This document shows, one piece after another, positions 35,118-44,235 of a stretch of DNA of 64,000 bases. Numbering within the stretch: the stretch's first letter is position 1; each line of letters opens with the position of its first letter. This stretch comes from Kordia zhangzhouensis (GTDB lineage Bacteria; Bacteroidota; Bacteroidia; Flavobacteriales; Flavobacteriaceae). The translations under genes were made by a program, and so were the position numbers. The notes beneath the pieces were generated by a model. The model saw only the letters and a list, made by a program, of their open reading frames with translations, searched no databases and was not told the origin of the DNA. The DNA lies in NCBI RefSeq assembly GCF_001005305.1, contig NZ_LBMH01000007.1, positions 1-64,000 on the forward strand, read 5' to 3'.

Positions 35118-35858
35118 TTATTTTTTTAAAATGGAAAATAACACATATAATAGTATAATAATTGGTATCGCTATAAAGTGTAAAAATGCTAATAAAGCTA
35201 TACACAATAGCAAAAAGATATATTTCACACTATTATTAGCAAAACTCCAATCTTTAAATTTTAGAGCGAATAAAGGTATTTTGGCATTCAATAAATAGCA
35301 GCTTAACACCGTTACTGCCATTAAAAACCAAGTGTTGAGTAATAACGTATTGATAAACTCACTTCCTTGATAAGCCAATATCAATGGAAAAGAAATGATT
35401 AATAACGTATTTGCAGGTGTTGGCAAACCTATAAATGAAGACGTTTGATTTTCATCAATATTGAATTTTGCCAAACGATAGGCAGAAGCCAATGTAATCA
35501 ACAACCCAACCATTGGTAGGATATGAACTTCATTTTGAAACCAATGCCACGAATCTGACCAAGAATGACCATCATATACTTTCTCATGAATTTCTAATGA
35601 TCTGTTTAACAATTGATACATCACGATTCCTGGAACAAGTCCACTAGTCACAAGATCTGCTAAAGAATCTAACTGCAAGCCCAGTTCGCTTTGTACATTC
35701 AGCAATCTTGCCGCCAATCCATCAAAAAAATCAAAAAATATTCCTAAGAACACAAAAAAAGCAGCAATCTCCAACTGATTCTTAACGGCAAAAATTACTG
35801 CCAAACAACCACAAAATAGGTTTAAAAGTGTAATAAAATTAGGAATATGTCTCTTCAT
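35118..35858 (-). CDS. pssA: CDP-diacylglycerol--serine O-phosphatidyltransferase
   Basis: 246 residues, multi-span. The CDP-alcohol phosphatidyltransferase motif DxxDGxxARxxxxxSxxGxxxDxxxD is present in FFDFFDGLAARLL and QLDSLADLV. It makes phosphatidylserine, the precursor of phosphatidylethanolamine. Confidence 0.9.
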   Translation of the reverse strand: MKRHIPNFITLLNLFCGCLAVIFAVKNQLEIAAFFVFLGIFFDFFDGLAARLLNVQSELGLQLDSLADLVTSGLVPGIVMYQLLNRSLEIHEKVYDGHSWSDSWHWFQNEVHILPMVGLLITLASAYRLAKFNIDENQTSSFIGLPTPANTLLIISFPLILAYQGSEFINTLLLNTWFLMAVTVLSCYLLNAKIPLFALKFKDWSFANNSVKYIFLLLCIALLAFLHFIAIPIIILLYVLFSILKK

Positions 35859-35958
35859 ATGTTTGAATTGATTTTTTGTAAAAATAACTAAAGTTTACAA
35901 ACTCTATCTTGAAACAGGCGAAATGTTCTTTAATATCTATACAATATCTATATATTTT

Positions 35959-35991
35959 TTGAGTTTATTAGGGTAGAAAATTGCATATTTG
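35959..35991 (+). promoter_or_regulatory. Promoter candidate of the PorV-like gene
   Basis: TTG (35959-35961) and CATATTTG (35984-35991), a one-base variant of TAnnTTTG, are 22 bases apart. The -7 element is 15 bases upstream of the TTG start at 36007. Confidence 0.35.
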
Positions 35992-36006
35992 TAAAAATTT
36001 ACACTC

Positions 36007-37065
36007 TTGAAAAAGTTATTTGTTTTCCTCTTTATCAGTGTTGCCTACGTTGCGCATAGCCAGTCTGTTGCCAAATATTCGAACGAATTTATGAATATTG
36101 GTGTAGATGCTGCTGCTTTCGGAATGGGAAATGCAGTCGTAGCCAACATCAATGATGTCAATTCTGTATATTGGAATCCTGCTGGATTAGTACAACTAGA
36201 AGATAAACAAATTGCTTTGATGCACTCAAGCTATTTTGCAAACATAGCTTTATATGACTATGCAGCTTTTGCAATGCCTATTGATGATAGAAGTGCTTGG
36301 GGAATTTCGTTAATTCGCTTTGGAGTAGATGATATTTTAAATACTACACAACTTATCGATAGTCAAGGAAATATAGATTTTAATAGAATTAGTTTATTTT
36401 CTGCTGCCGATTATGGAATTACCTTTTCTTATGCTCGTAAGCTACCTGTACAGGGATTAAACTATGGTATAAACGCAAAAGTTATTCGTCGTGTAATTGG
36501 TGATTTTGCCTCTTCTTGGGGATTTGGATTTGATCTTGGAATTCAATTTAAGCACAAAGATTGGAAGTTCGGACTAATGGCTCGTGACATTACAACTACC
36601 TTTAATACATGGAGTATTGATGAAGATTTGTTTAATAATGTTAGTGACCAAATTCCAGAGCAAGATCTTCCTGAAACTACTGAAATTACTATTCCGAAAT
36701 TACAATTTGGAGTTGCACGTACGTTTACGTTCAATTACGATTATTCGCTTACCGCAGAAGTAGATTTGAATATGCGTTTTGCTGAAACCAACGATATTGT
36801 TTCTACTTCTTTTGCTAGTATTACACCTTCGGTTGGCTTGCAATTTGCGTATACAGACCTTGTCTTTTTACGTGCTGGTGTAGGAAACTTTCAGAATGAA
36901 AATAATTTTGGTTCTGAATCGCTTACCTTTCAACCTAATATCGGAATTGGATTTAAGTACAAAGGAATCCAAATTGATTATGCATTGACAGATATTGGAG
37001 ACCAAAGTGCGGCTGTGTATTCAAATGTGTTCTCCTTAAAAATCGATTGGAGCTTATTTCGATAA
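36007..37065 (+). CDS. PorV/PorQ-family outer-membrane protein
   Basis: 352 residues, with a TTG start and a signal peptide (1-18, ending AHSQ). It matches the PorV/PorQ (UPF0164-type) family: GVDAAAFGMGNA, NDVNSVYWNPAGLVQLEDKQ and a FadL-like beta-barrel. PorV-family proteins work with type IX secretion, as shuttle or scaffold proteins; whether this one does is not certain. Confidence 0.8.
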   Translation: MKKLFVFLFISVAYVAHSQSVAKYSNEFMNIGVDAAAFGMGNAVVANINDVNSVYWNPAGLVQLEDKQIALMHSSYFANIALYDYAAFAMPIDDRSAWGISLIRFGVDDILNTTQLIDSQGNIDFNRISLFSAADYGITFSYARKLPVQGLNYGINAKVIRRVIGDFASSWGFGFDLGIQFKHKDWKFGLMARDITTTFNTWSIDEDLFNNVSDQIPEQDLPETTEITIPKLQFGVARTFTFNYDYSLTAEVDLNMRFAETNDIVSTSFASITPSVGLQFAYTDLVFLRAGVGNFQNENNFGSESLTFQPNIGIGFKYKGIQIDYALTDIGDQSAAVYSNVFSLKIDWSLFR

Positions 37066-37127
37066 AATCAAATCGTTAAATTCTAATTAAACATTTGAAC
37101 ATAATTTCATCTGCACACAAAAAGTAA

Positions 37128-37135
37128 TACTTTTG
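37128..37135 (+). promoter_or_regulatory. -7 element candidate just before the DUF4105 gene
   Basis: TACTTTTG matches TAnnTTTG and lies 5 bases before the ATG at 37141, which would give a leaderless or near-leaderless transcript. An alternative AACATTTG (37090-37097) lies 43 bases upstream of the ATG and may be the true element. Confidence 0.3.
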
Positions 37136-37140
37136 ATTTG

Positions 37141-38328
37141 ATGAAAAAAATAGTAATTCTTCTTTTTCTATATGCTGGAATTGTTTTCGGGCAGACTTCT
37201 CAATCAATTAAGATTTCTCCCGAAGCCACATTCTCTGTAATTACCTGCGGAGCAGGAAACGAATTGTATTCGTCATTTGGCCACAGTGCATTCCGCTTCA
37301 AAGATCCTGTATACGGATATGACGTTGTATACAATTACGGTACTTTTGATTTTGACACTCCTCTTTTTTACGTCAAGTTTGCTCGTGGAAAACTTCCATA
37401 TCAATTAGGAAGAAGCAGTTTTAAGCGATTTGTTGCAGTTTATAAGTATGAAAAACGTTGGATAAAAGAACAGGTTTTACGGTTAACGCCCGATCAAACA
37501 GAACAACTTCTCGCCTTTTTAGAAACAAATTATGAACCCGAAAATAGAGATTATAAATACGATTTCTTTTTTAATAACTGTGCCACTAAAATTAGAGATG
37601 TAATTCGTGAAAATTTTGATAATCAGTTCATTTTCCATCAAGATCATTTACCTGAAAAGAAAACGTTTCGCGACTTAATTCATGATAATTTAGATTCTAA
37701 TTCCTGGTCTAGTTTTGGAATTGATATTGCTTTAGGTGCTGTTATTGACAAACCTGTGCATCCTGATGAATTTCAATTTTTACCTGAATATGTATTCAAA
37801 GCTTTTGAAAACGCTACACTTGTAGATGGTGTAACGCCTTTAGTAAGTGAAACAGAACTTATCCTAGCAGCTCCTGAGAATGCACATGTTAAAGGGAATT
37901 TTTTCTTAAGTCCATATTTCATTTTCTCCATAATAGCACTCCTCGTTTTTAGCGTTACTTATTTAGATTTTAAAAAAGGGAGACGCTCTCGATGGCTTGA
38001 TACTATTCTATTAACTGTAATTGGTATAGCCGGTATTGTTATTTTTCTACTTTGGTATGCTACTGACCATTCTGCTACAGCAACAAATATGAATATCTGG
38101 TGGTTATTTCCTTTAACTATTTATTGGGCCTACCAATTGTCAACAAAAAAACAGGAAAAAAGAAAACTATGGATTATTCCTGCAATATTACTTTTCTTGC
38201 TATTGCTTGTTTTGTGCATTTGGATAATTGATTTTCAGCAATTTGCTCTAGCAACAATTCCTTTGTTATTCGTATTGATAGTTCGTTACGTATATTTGTT
38301 GTATTACTTTAGAAAGTTAGCATCCTAA
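37141..38328 (+). CDS. DUF4105 membrane protein (probable Lnb-type lipoprotein N-acyltransferase)
   Basis: 395 residues from the ATG at 37141. Signal peptide (1-18), then a DUF4105 domain (about 25-180), with SSFGHSAFR (conserved His) and FFNNCATKIRD (Cys) fitting an NlpC/P60-like Cys-His pair. After about residue 255 come about five membrane segments to the C-terminus. From memory, DUF4105 proteins of Bacteroides (Lnb) N-acylate lipoproteins in place of Lnt. The family match is direct; the function is transferred. Confidence 0.8.
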   Translation: MKKIVILLFLYAGIVFGQTSQSIKISPEATFSVITCGAGNELYSSFGHSAFRFKDPVYGYDVVYNYGTFDFDTPLFYVKFARGKLPYQLGRSSFKRFVAVYKYEKRWIKEQVLRLTPDQTEQLLAFLETNYEPENRDYKYDFFFNNCATKIRDVIRENFDNQFIFHQDHLPEKKTFRDLIHDNLDSNSWSSFGIDIALGAVIDKPVHPDEFQFLPEYVFKAFENATLVDGVTPLVSETELILAAPENAHVKGNFFLSPYFIFSIIALLVFSVTYLDFKKGRRSRWLDTILLTVIGIAGIVIFLLWYATDHSATATNMNIWWLFPLTIYWAYQLSTKKQEKRKLWIIPAILLFLLLLVLCIWIIDFQQFALATIPLLFVLIVRYVYLLYYFRKLAS

Positions 38329-38383
38329 TTGAAAAGGATATGCGAATCTGAACTGTACCTATAAAACAATTACAATCTAAAAC

Positions 38384-39781
38384 TTATCTACCTCGGTAAA
38401 ACAAAACGGTACTAAGTGTTTTTACAATGATATTGATGTCTAAAAAGAAACTACGATGTTTTATATAATAAAGATCGTATTGTAATTTGCGTAAACTATC
38501 TTCAACCGAAGCCCCATAATCTGTTTTTACTTGTGCCCAACCCGTTACACCTGGTTTGACGACGTGACGAATTTCGTAAAAAGATAATTGTTCTGATAGT
38601 TCTTTTACAAATGAAGGACGTTCTGGTCGAGGACCAATCATGCTCATTTCTCCTTTCAAAACATTGATAAATTGTGGTACTTCATCTAAACGAGACCTTC
38701 GTAAAAAACGTCCAAATTTCGTTATTCGTGTGTCATTTTTGGTAGCCCAAACAGCACCGTTCTTTTCGGCATCTACTACCATACTTCGCAACTTATATAT
38801 CTTAAAAGGTCGCCCGTTTTTACCAACACGCTCTTGAGTATAAAATAAAGGGCCTCGATTTGCTATTGCATTTCCAATTAATACTAGAGGCAAAAAAATC
38901 AAGCTTATCAATAGTCCCAAAACAGAAAGAAGTACATCAAACAAACGATGAAAAAACAGGTACAATTTGTTTTGATTGCTTCGGCTAAACGGAAAATATT
39001 TATAAAAGTCTTTACCAATATACTGTACAGGTACACGGAATGTTAACTCTTCATATACTTGGATGTATTCTTTAATAGGCAATCCTGTTTCCAACAAACC
39101 AATCAAACTATCAAATAAAGGTTTGTGTAGTTCTTCTCTTTGATTACTCGCAATGATAATCTCAGAAACAGCTTTTGAACGAACAACTTCCTTTAAATTC
39201 AAGCTAGTAATTTCTTCATAGTTTGCTAGTTTGGGAGCTATCTCTTTTTGATTGTCACTAGAGTTAATATAACCTACTATTTTAAAATACTTAGTGTTAC
39301 TTTCAATAGCTTCTGACATAATTTTTATCTCTTCAAGAGTACCAATTATAAGAATGTTCTTGTAGAACCTCGGAGAAGAAATAAAGAAAATATATGCACA
39401 ACGCCATAAAAAAATAGCGACTGATATTGCCAAGAAAAAGTACAATATCTGCAAACGATTTTCAGGCAACTCAGGCGTAAAAAATGGAGTTAATAAATAA
39501 CACAATACGGTAATAGAAACAGACAATACAATTCCTTGGAAAGTAGTATCATATCGACTGGATTTTTGTAAATTATATAATTCTAAAATTGTCGAAAAAA
39601 GCATATAATATACAATCAACACCACACTCCAAAGCCAGCGTTCATGGGTCAGTCTAAAATAATCAAAATCAAAGGTGTTCGATACGATATACAAGCCAAC
39701 AAGCAAGGCAATCACATCAAAAACACGAAGTAGCAACTTTCGTTCCGATATTTCGAAATGTATGTTTGAGTTTGAGGCCAT
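38384..39781 (-). CDS. Undecaprenyl-phosphate sugar phosphotransferase (initiating, WcaJ/WbaP-like)
   Basis: 465 residues. Four to five N-terminal membrane segments, a Rossmann-like middle part (about 140-230), and a C-terminal bacterial sugar transferase domain with FKIYKLRSM, RLDEVPQFINVLKGEMSMIGPRPERP and GVTGWAQV. The family moves a sugar-1-phosphate from UDP-sugar to undecaprenyl phosphate, starting a polysaccharide repeat unit. It marks the left end of the polysaccharide locus. Confidence 0.92.
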   Translation of the reverse strand: MASNSNIHFEISERKLLLRVFDVIALLVGLYIVSNTFDFDYFRLTHERWLWSVVLIVYYMLFSTILELYNLQKSSRYDTTFQGIVLSVSITVLCYLLTPFFTPELPENRLQILYFFLAISVAIFLWRCAYIFFISSPRFYKNILIIGTLEEIKIMSEAIESNTKYFKIVGYINSSDNQKEIAPKLANYEEITSLNLKEVVRSKAVSEIIIASNQREELHKPLFDSLIGLLETGLPIKEYIQVYEELTFRVPVQYIGKDFYKYFPFSRSNQNKLYLFFHRLFDVLLSVLGLLISLIFLPLVLIGNAIANRGPLFYTQERVGKNGRPFKIYKLRSMVVDAEKNGAVWATKNDTRITKFGRFLRRSRLDEVPQFINVLKGEMSMIGPRPERPSFVKELSEQLSFYEIRHVVKPGVTGWAQVKTDYGASVEDSLRKLQYDLYYIKHRSFFLDINIIVKTLSTVLFYRGR

Positions 39782-39790
39782 AATGGTGTG

Positions 39791-41068
39791 CTAAATATAA
39801 GAGATAAAACTTTTAGTTTTCTCTTTGCCAAATTTTTTCTTCACATTTTGGTTTATTTTGTAGGTAATATCGTCGGAAAAATAATGGTGAATCTCTTTTT
39901 TTAGCAGCGCTAGTTCGTTATTAGTTAGGTTTTCTTCAAGGTTAAAGATAAGGATTCCTTTTTCTTTTTGGATAATTTGGTAGGTTAGTTTTAGATTATG
40001 TTTTTTTCCAAGGTTTTTAAAAATGTAGTAAAAGTACAAACTAGGATATATGTGTGCTTTTCCATATACGTTTTTCCCTATTCTTCCAGTTACTTCTTCT
40101 AAAATATAGTGAGCTTTTCCACACGAACAGGTCACTTCCTTAGGGGCTAATTTAATATAATCACCCAATTGATAACGGATTATAGGGAAAGCTTTCATTT
40201 GTAAATTGGTCACTACAATTTGCTGCGCTATTTCCTCTACAATGACGCCTTCCATATTGACATGCATTTTACCTTCAGTACATTCAAACGCAATGATTCC
40301 CGTTTCTGCAGCTCCATATTCACTTATTATAGGTACACCAAACGCGTCTTTAATTTCTGCTTTGTAGCTATCGTAAATTTTCTCTGAAGTCCCTTTTACC
40401 ATTTTAAGCTTTTTAGGTTTTGGGAGTTGCTGTTCATTAATAAGTTTGGCTGATTGATAAATCATTGAAGAATATCCATGAATGTATGTAGCCCGTCGTA
40501 ACTTATTAACGAATTTTTTAAATGATTGCTCTTTATAATCAAATACTCGAAAGCGATTTTGTAAACTATCTAAGAGCTGTACTTTTATTCGTTGTACCAG
40601 AGAGAAATCAAAACCCCAAAAATATCCGTTGCGCTCCCACGGCTCTACTTGATGCCAAGAATATCCTCTAAAAATGGAGGCGCGATTAAAGGAATCGGCA
40701 CTTTCTTCACGTTTATACACTAACGGATCTCCTGACGAACCTGAAGTTGTTGCTGTAAAAGTTTTTTTAAAGTTGTAGTGTGTGTGAATTTCATTGCTGT
40801 GTTCCAATACTTCTTTTTTAGATAGCATTGGCAATTGTTCAATGTCTTGTATTGATGTAAAAGAATCTACATCAATTTCAGCAAATTTTTCTCTGTAATA
40901 CGGAGCATTTTCTTTTGCAAAAGATACCAACTCTTTTAATTGTGCCAACTGATATGCTTCTAATTGTTCTCTAGACCAGATTTCAGATTGTTTTAAAAAC
41001 GCAAACCACTTTCTAATAGAAGGATTTCGTAAGCGTTCACCAACCTGAAATATAAACTTGAAAAACAT
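39791..41068 (-). CDS. PaaK/CapK-like adenylate-forming ligase
   Basis: 425 residues. ATTSGSSGDPLVYKR is the phosphate-binding loop and ISEYGAAETG the adenylation motif of the phenylacetate-CoA ligase family (CapK branch), often found in capsule loci. It ends 9 bases before the initiating transferase gene. The carboxylate substrate is unknown. Confidence 0.85.
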   Translation of the reverse strand: MFFKFIFQVGERLRNPSIRKWFAFLKQSEIWSREQLEAYQLAQLKELVSFAKENAPYYREKFAEIDVDSFTSIQDIEQLPMLSKKEVLEHSNEIHTHYNFKKTFTATTSGSSGDPLVYKREESADSFNRASIFRGYSWHQVEPWERNGYFWGFDFSLVQRIKVQLLDSLQNRFRVFDYKEQSFKKFVNKLRRATYIHGYSSMIYQSAKLINEQQLPKPKKLKMVKGTSEKIYDSYKAEIKDAFGVPIISEYGAAETGIIAFECTEGKMHVNMEGVIVEEIAQQIVVTNLQMKAFPIIRYQLGDYIKLAPKEVTCSCGKAHYILEEVTGRIGKNVYGKAHIYPSLYFYYIFKNLGKKHNLKLTYQIIQKEKGILIFNLEENLTNNELALLKKEIHHYFSDDITYKINQNVKKKFGKEKTKSFISYI

Positions 41069-41227
41069 ACAGGAGAATTATCTATAAGAATCGTTTAACT
41101 GTTTAAAAAGCGCCAATGCATCAGTTCAACATCAAATGAACCGTATCGTGCAAATCTAAAGTAATAAAATTTAACAGATGAAAATAATCATTTTTTATTT
41201 GTTATTTTGCAAGCGAATTTATCGTAT

Positions 41228-42106
41228 ATGAACCATAAAATAAAATCATTCATTTTTAAAACGCTAGATTTATTGCCAAGCAAATTGGGGTTTGGCATTT
41301 ATCATCAGCTTCAAAAATTTCTGAATAGAAATAGTGTTCATTACAAAATCAAAACTAATGACCGTTCTTTTAAAGAAGCTTTACAAATCTTAGCGGAAGC
41401 TGATATTGAGCTTAAGGATAAGACTGTGTTAGAATTAGGTTCGGGATGGGCTCCCATCATTCCTTATTTTTTCCTATATTTTGAAAATGCTAAAAATGTT
41501 GTAACATACGATATTAATGAGCATTATGATTCCAAAACTATTGTAAAATTAAACAACTACTTTAAGTCTACTTTCAACATTGAAGTCGCTACAGAAAAAG
41601 GAAATTATCCCCTGCCACATCCTATTAGCTATTATCCTAATAAGAACTTAGCCATTTCGAAAACATTATCAGATGAACCTGTTGACTTGATTTTTTCAAG
41701 ATTTGTTCTTGAACATATTCCTCCTAATGACTTAGAGAAGATTCATCAAAATTTTGCTCAAAGCCTGCTAAAGCCATTCTATATTTTACATATGATTTCG
41801 CCAAGTGATCACCGCGCGTATGACGATAAGACACTGTCGTATTACGACTTTTTAAAGTATAGCAAAGAACAATGGAAACAACAACATACAAAATTCGATT
41901 ATCACAATCGATTGCGTTTGCCTGATTACTTGCAAATTTTTGAAAAAACTGGATATGAAATAGTCTCTTTACACTATGATACATGTGATGTAAACTCCGA
42001 AAAATATCGTAAGTTCAAGGAGTTAACACTTCATGAAGATTATACACATTACACCGAAGAAGAATTATTGGCAGGTAGCATTAATGTACTGCTCAAGTTT
42101 GGCTAA
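41228..42106 (+). CDS. SAM-dependent methyltransferase-like protein
   Basis: 292 residues from the ATG at 41228; an in-frame TTG 7 codons upstream is less likely. VLELGSGWAPIIPYF is the SAM-binding motif I; LIFSRFVLEHIPPNDLEKIHQNFAQSLLKPFYILHMISP is the post-motif region of class I methyltransferases. It is the only plus-strand gene inside the polysaccharide locus. TTATTTTG (41202-41209) is a weak -7 element. Confidence 0.8.
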   Translation: MNHKIKSFIFKTLDLLPSKLGFGIYHQLQKFLNRNSVHYKIKTNDRSFKEALQILAEADIELKDKTVLELGSGWAPIIPYFFLYFENAKNVVTYDINEHYDSKTIVKLNNYFKSTFNIEVATEKGNYPLPHPISYYPNKNLAISKTLSDEPVDLIFSRFVLEHIPPNDLEKIHQNFAQSLLKPFYILHMISPSDHRAYDDKTLSYYDFLKYSKEQWKQQHTKFDYHNRLRLPDYLQIFEKTGYEIVSLHYDTCDVNSEKYRKFKELTLHEDYTHYTEEELLAGSINVLLKFG

Positions 42107-42250
42107 CAAACACAAGCGTTTACTCCCTAAAAAGCTTTCTATAACAACTTCTAAGTAATACTATATATAACTTTTTAATTATTGAGAATAAGGAATTTAA
42201 ATGTCCCGATTACAATAGAAAGAATAAAAAGGAAAAATTTTAAATGACTT

Positions 42251-43255
42251 CTACGCTAACAACTGCTTCCACTGTGCTTTGACAACGTTCCAATCAAAAG
42301 TTTCGGCTTTTTCTCGTGCGTTTTTGGTAAGCTTTTCCACCATTTCTGGAGAATTTAATAGCGTTTTAATGGCTGTACACATTTCTTGTACGTTTTCAGG
42401 CGCAACCAAAATTCCGTCTTCACCATCACTGAGTAAATACGGAATGCCTCCAACATTGGTTGAAACAACCGGTAATCCCAATGCCATGGCTTCTATCAAA
42501 CTTACAGGAGTATTGTCAAAATTGGTCGTATTGATAAAAATATCATAGTCTTTAGACAGTGAAATCCATTCGTGTTTGGATAGTTTTCCTGTAAAGGTAA
42601 CGTCTACATTTAATTGCTTTGCGAGCGTTTGTGTCTGTACAAACGAATCATCTTTTTTAGGCCCTACCATACACAATGAAACTTTTACACCACTTTCTTT
42701 CAATTGATGCGCCACGTTTACTGCCATTTGCGGATGATAAATTTCTGCAAACGAACGCACCCATAACAACTTCGCTCCTACTTTAGAACGTTTGGTGAAT
42801 GGATAGTTTTCAATTTCTACATTGTTCGGAATGTGTTGCACGTTTGTGTAGCCATACTTTTCAAATACACTTTTTAGAAATAATGAGGGCGACACGTTTA
42901 CATATGCATGTTGAAAGATTGCGTCACTTTTTGCCTTGCTGTGTTGCAAACGTTGCGCTAAGTTTCCGCCATGTAGGATGGGAATGTACTTGAGTTCAAA
43001 CTTTCTACACAGTTGACTAACATAATAGGCATACAAAAAGTTGGTTGTACTATATGTATCAATCAACACGTACTCTACCTGTTTTCGATATTTAAATACA
43101 TTCCAAAGCATGTCCAACAACCGTAAAAACTTGTTTTGTTTATTGGAAGTTAGCCGTATATCAAACCCTTCTTGTTGGAGTAATGCTCCCAAAGTTTCAA
43201 TTGTAGTAGCAGTTTTTCCATGACGAGACACAATATTTCCAACGTAAAGAATCAT
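42251..43255 (-). CDS. Glycosyltransferase family 4
   Basis: 334 residues. GT-B fold: N-terminal VGNIVSRHGKTATTIETLGALL, C-terminal nucleotide-sugar domain with EAMALGLPVVSTNVGGIPYLL, the E-x7-E-like motif of GT4. Last gene of the minus-strand run that starts beyond the right edge. Sugar unknown. Confidence 0.88.
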   Translation of the reverse strand: MILYVGNIVSRHGKTATTIETLGALLQQEGFDIRLTSNKQNKFLRLLDMLWNVFKYRKQVEYVLIDTYSTTNFLYAYYVSQLCRKFELKYIPILHGGNLAQRLQHSKAKSDAIFQHAYVNVSPSLFLKSVFEKYGYTNVQHIPNNVEIENYPFTKRSKVGAKLLWVRSFAEIYHPQMAVNVAHQLKESGVKVSLCMVGPKKDDSFVQTQTLAKQLNVDVTFTGKLSKHEWISLSKDYDIFINTTNFDNTPVSLIEAMALGLPVVSTNVGGIPYLLSDGEDGILVAPENVQEMCTAIKTLLNSPEMVEKLTKNAREKAETFDWNVVKAQWKQLLA

Positions 43256-43268
43256 CTATATAGGTTAA

Positions 43269-44234
43269 TCAGTTATTTGTTAGACTAAAGGTGATTTTTT
43301 CTTTTCCAAAGCCATAACCATCAAAAATTGCTTTGTAAGTTCCATCTGGCAATTCATGAATATCAATATGATGCATTCCATTTTTTGCCCACGTATCTCC
43401 TTGGTTTTTAAGAATTGGATTCGTAGATAATTCTGACTCTCGATAATAGGTTTTAGAGATTGAATCGATAGCAAAACCATATACTGCACGTCCATATCCT
43501 CCAAAGTGATCTTGTGCAAAGCGAATCCATTGTCCATTATACTCAAAAATTCTTCCTGCAGAGCGTGTGTAATTTCCATTTCGTAATGGCGATTGCGGAT
43601 GTTCTCGCCAATTTCCATACAAACTATCAGCTACATACAACCGTAAGTCCCAACCATCAGTAGCAAATAGATACGATGTTGCATCTTTTTCAAAATAGGA
43701 CGCATCAACCAAACGCGCATCATTGATTAGTACTTTTTCTACTTTCCATCCAAACGGAAAATTATCGGTTGTATACAATCGTACTTGGCCGTGACGTTTC
43801 GTTTCAGGAATCATATAAGTTTTCCCTTTTTTTTCAAATATATATGGATATGATAAATGTACCGTTTCGTCAAGAGCAATTCCTAAATACTTCCATTGTC
43901 CATTTTCTTCCACAGCTACGCCAATATCTGCATGAGTTTTACCCATGATTTCGAAGAATGCATACCATTTTCCATTTTTTTGTAATAAGAAAGGATCTGC
44001 CATCAGCAGTTTTTCTGGAATATCATTTTGTATTCGATTAAATACTGTAGCTTCTGAAACGTTCCACTGCAGTGGATTTGAGGAAGTAGTCGTAGCAATT
44101 GAATAGTAAGCACCTGTAATTTTACGTCCGAAAAAAGGAACAGGTTGTTTCGTTAAATAGCAATATACAATATAGCTTCCTGTAATGAATACCAAAGTTA
44201 TGAATATGAGTGCTATGCGTTTGATAAATTTCAT
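43269..44234 (-). CDS. GINT1-N-like five-bladed beta-propeller protein, membrane-anchored
   Basis: 321 residues. One N-terminal membrane segment (about 7-26), then a beta-propeller with ADPFLLQKNGKWYAFFEIM, a feature of the glucosamine inositolphosphorylceramide-transferase N-terminal (GH43-like) family. The transferase half of that family is absent. Could be a glycosidase-like or binding protein in the periplasm. It is separated by 1 base from the upstream gene. Confidence 0.7.
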   Translation of the reverse strand: MKFIKRIALIFITLVFITGSYIVYCYLTKQPVPFFGRKITGAYYSIATTTSSNPLQWNVSEATVFNRIQNDIPEKLLMADPFLLQKNGKWYAFFEIMGKTHADIGVAVEENGQWKYLGIALDETVHLSYPYIFEKKGKTYMIPETKRHGQVRLYTTDNFPFGWKVEKVLINDARLVDASYFEKDATSYLFATDGWDLRLYVADSLYGNWREHPQSPLRNGNYTRSAGRIFEYNGQWIRFAQDHFGGYGRAVYGFAIDSISKTYYRESELSTNPILKNQGDTWAKNGMHHIDIHELPDGTYKAIFDGYGFGKEKITFSLTNN

Positions 44235-44235
44235 A

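Noticed and set aside
42107-42250. Short gap between convergent methyltransferase and GT4 genes
   Set aside because: Only AT-rich sequence without a clear hairpin or reading frame.
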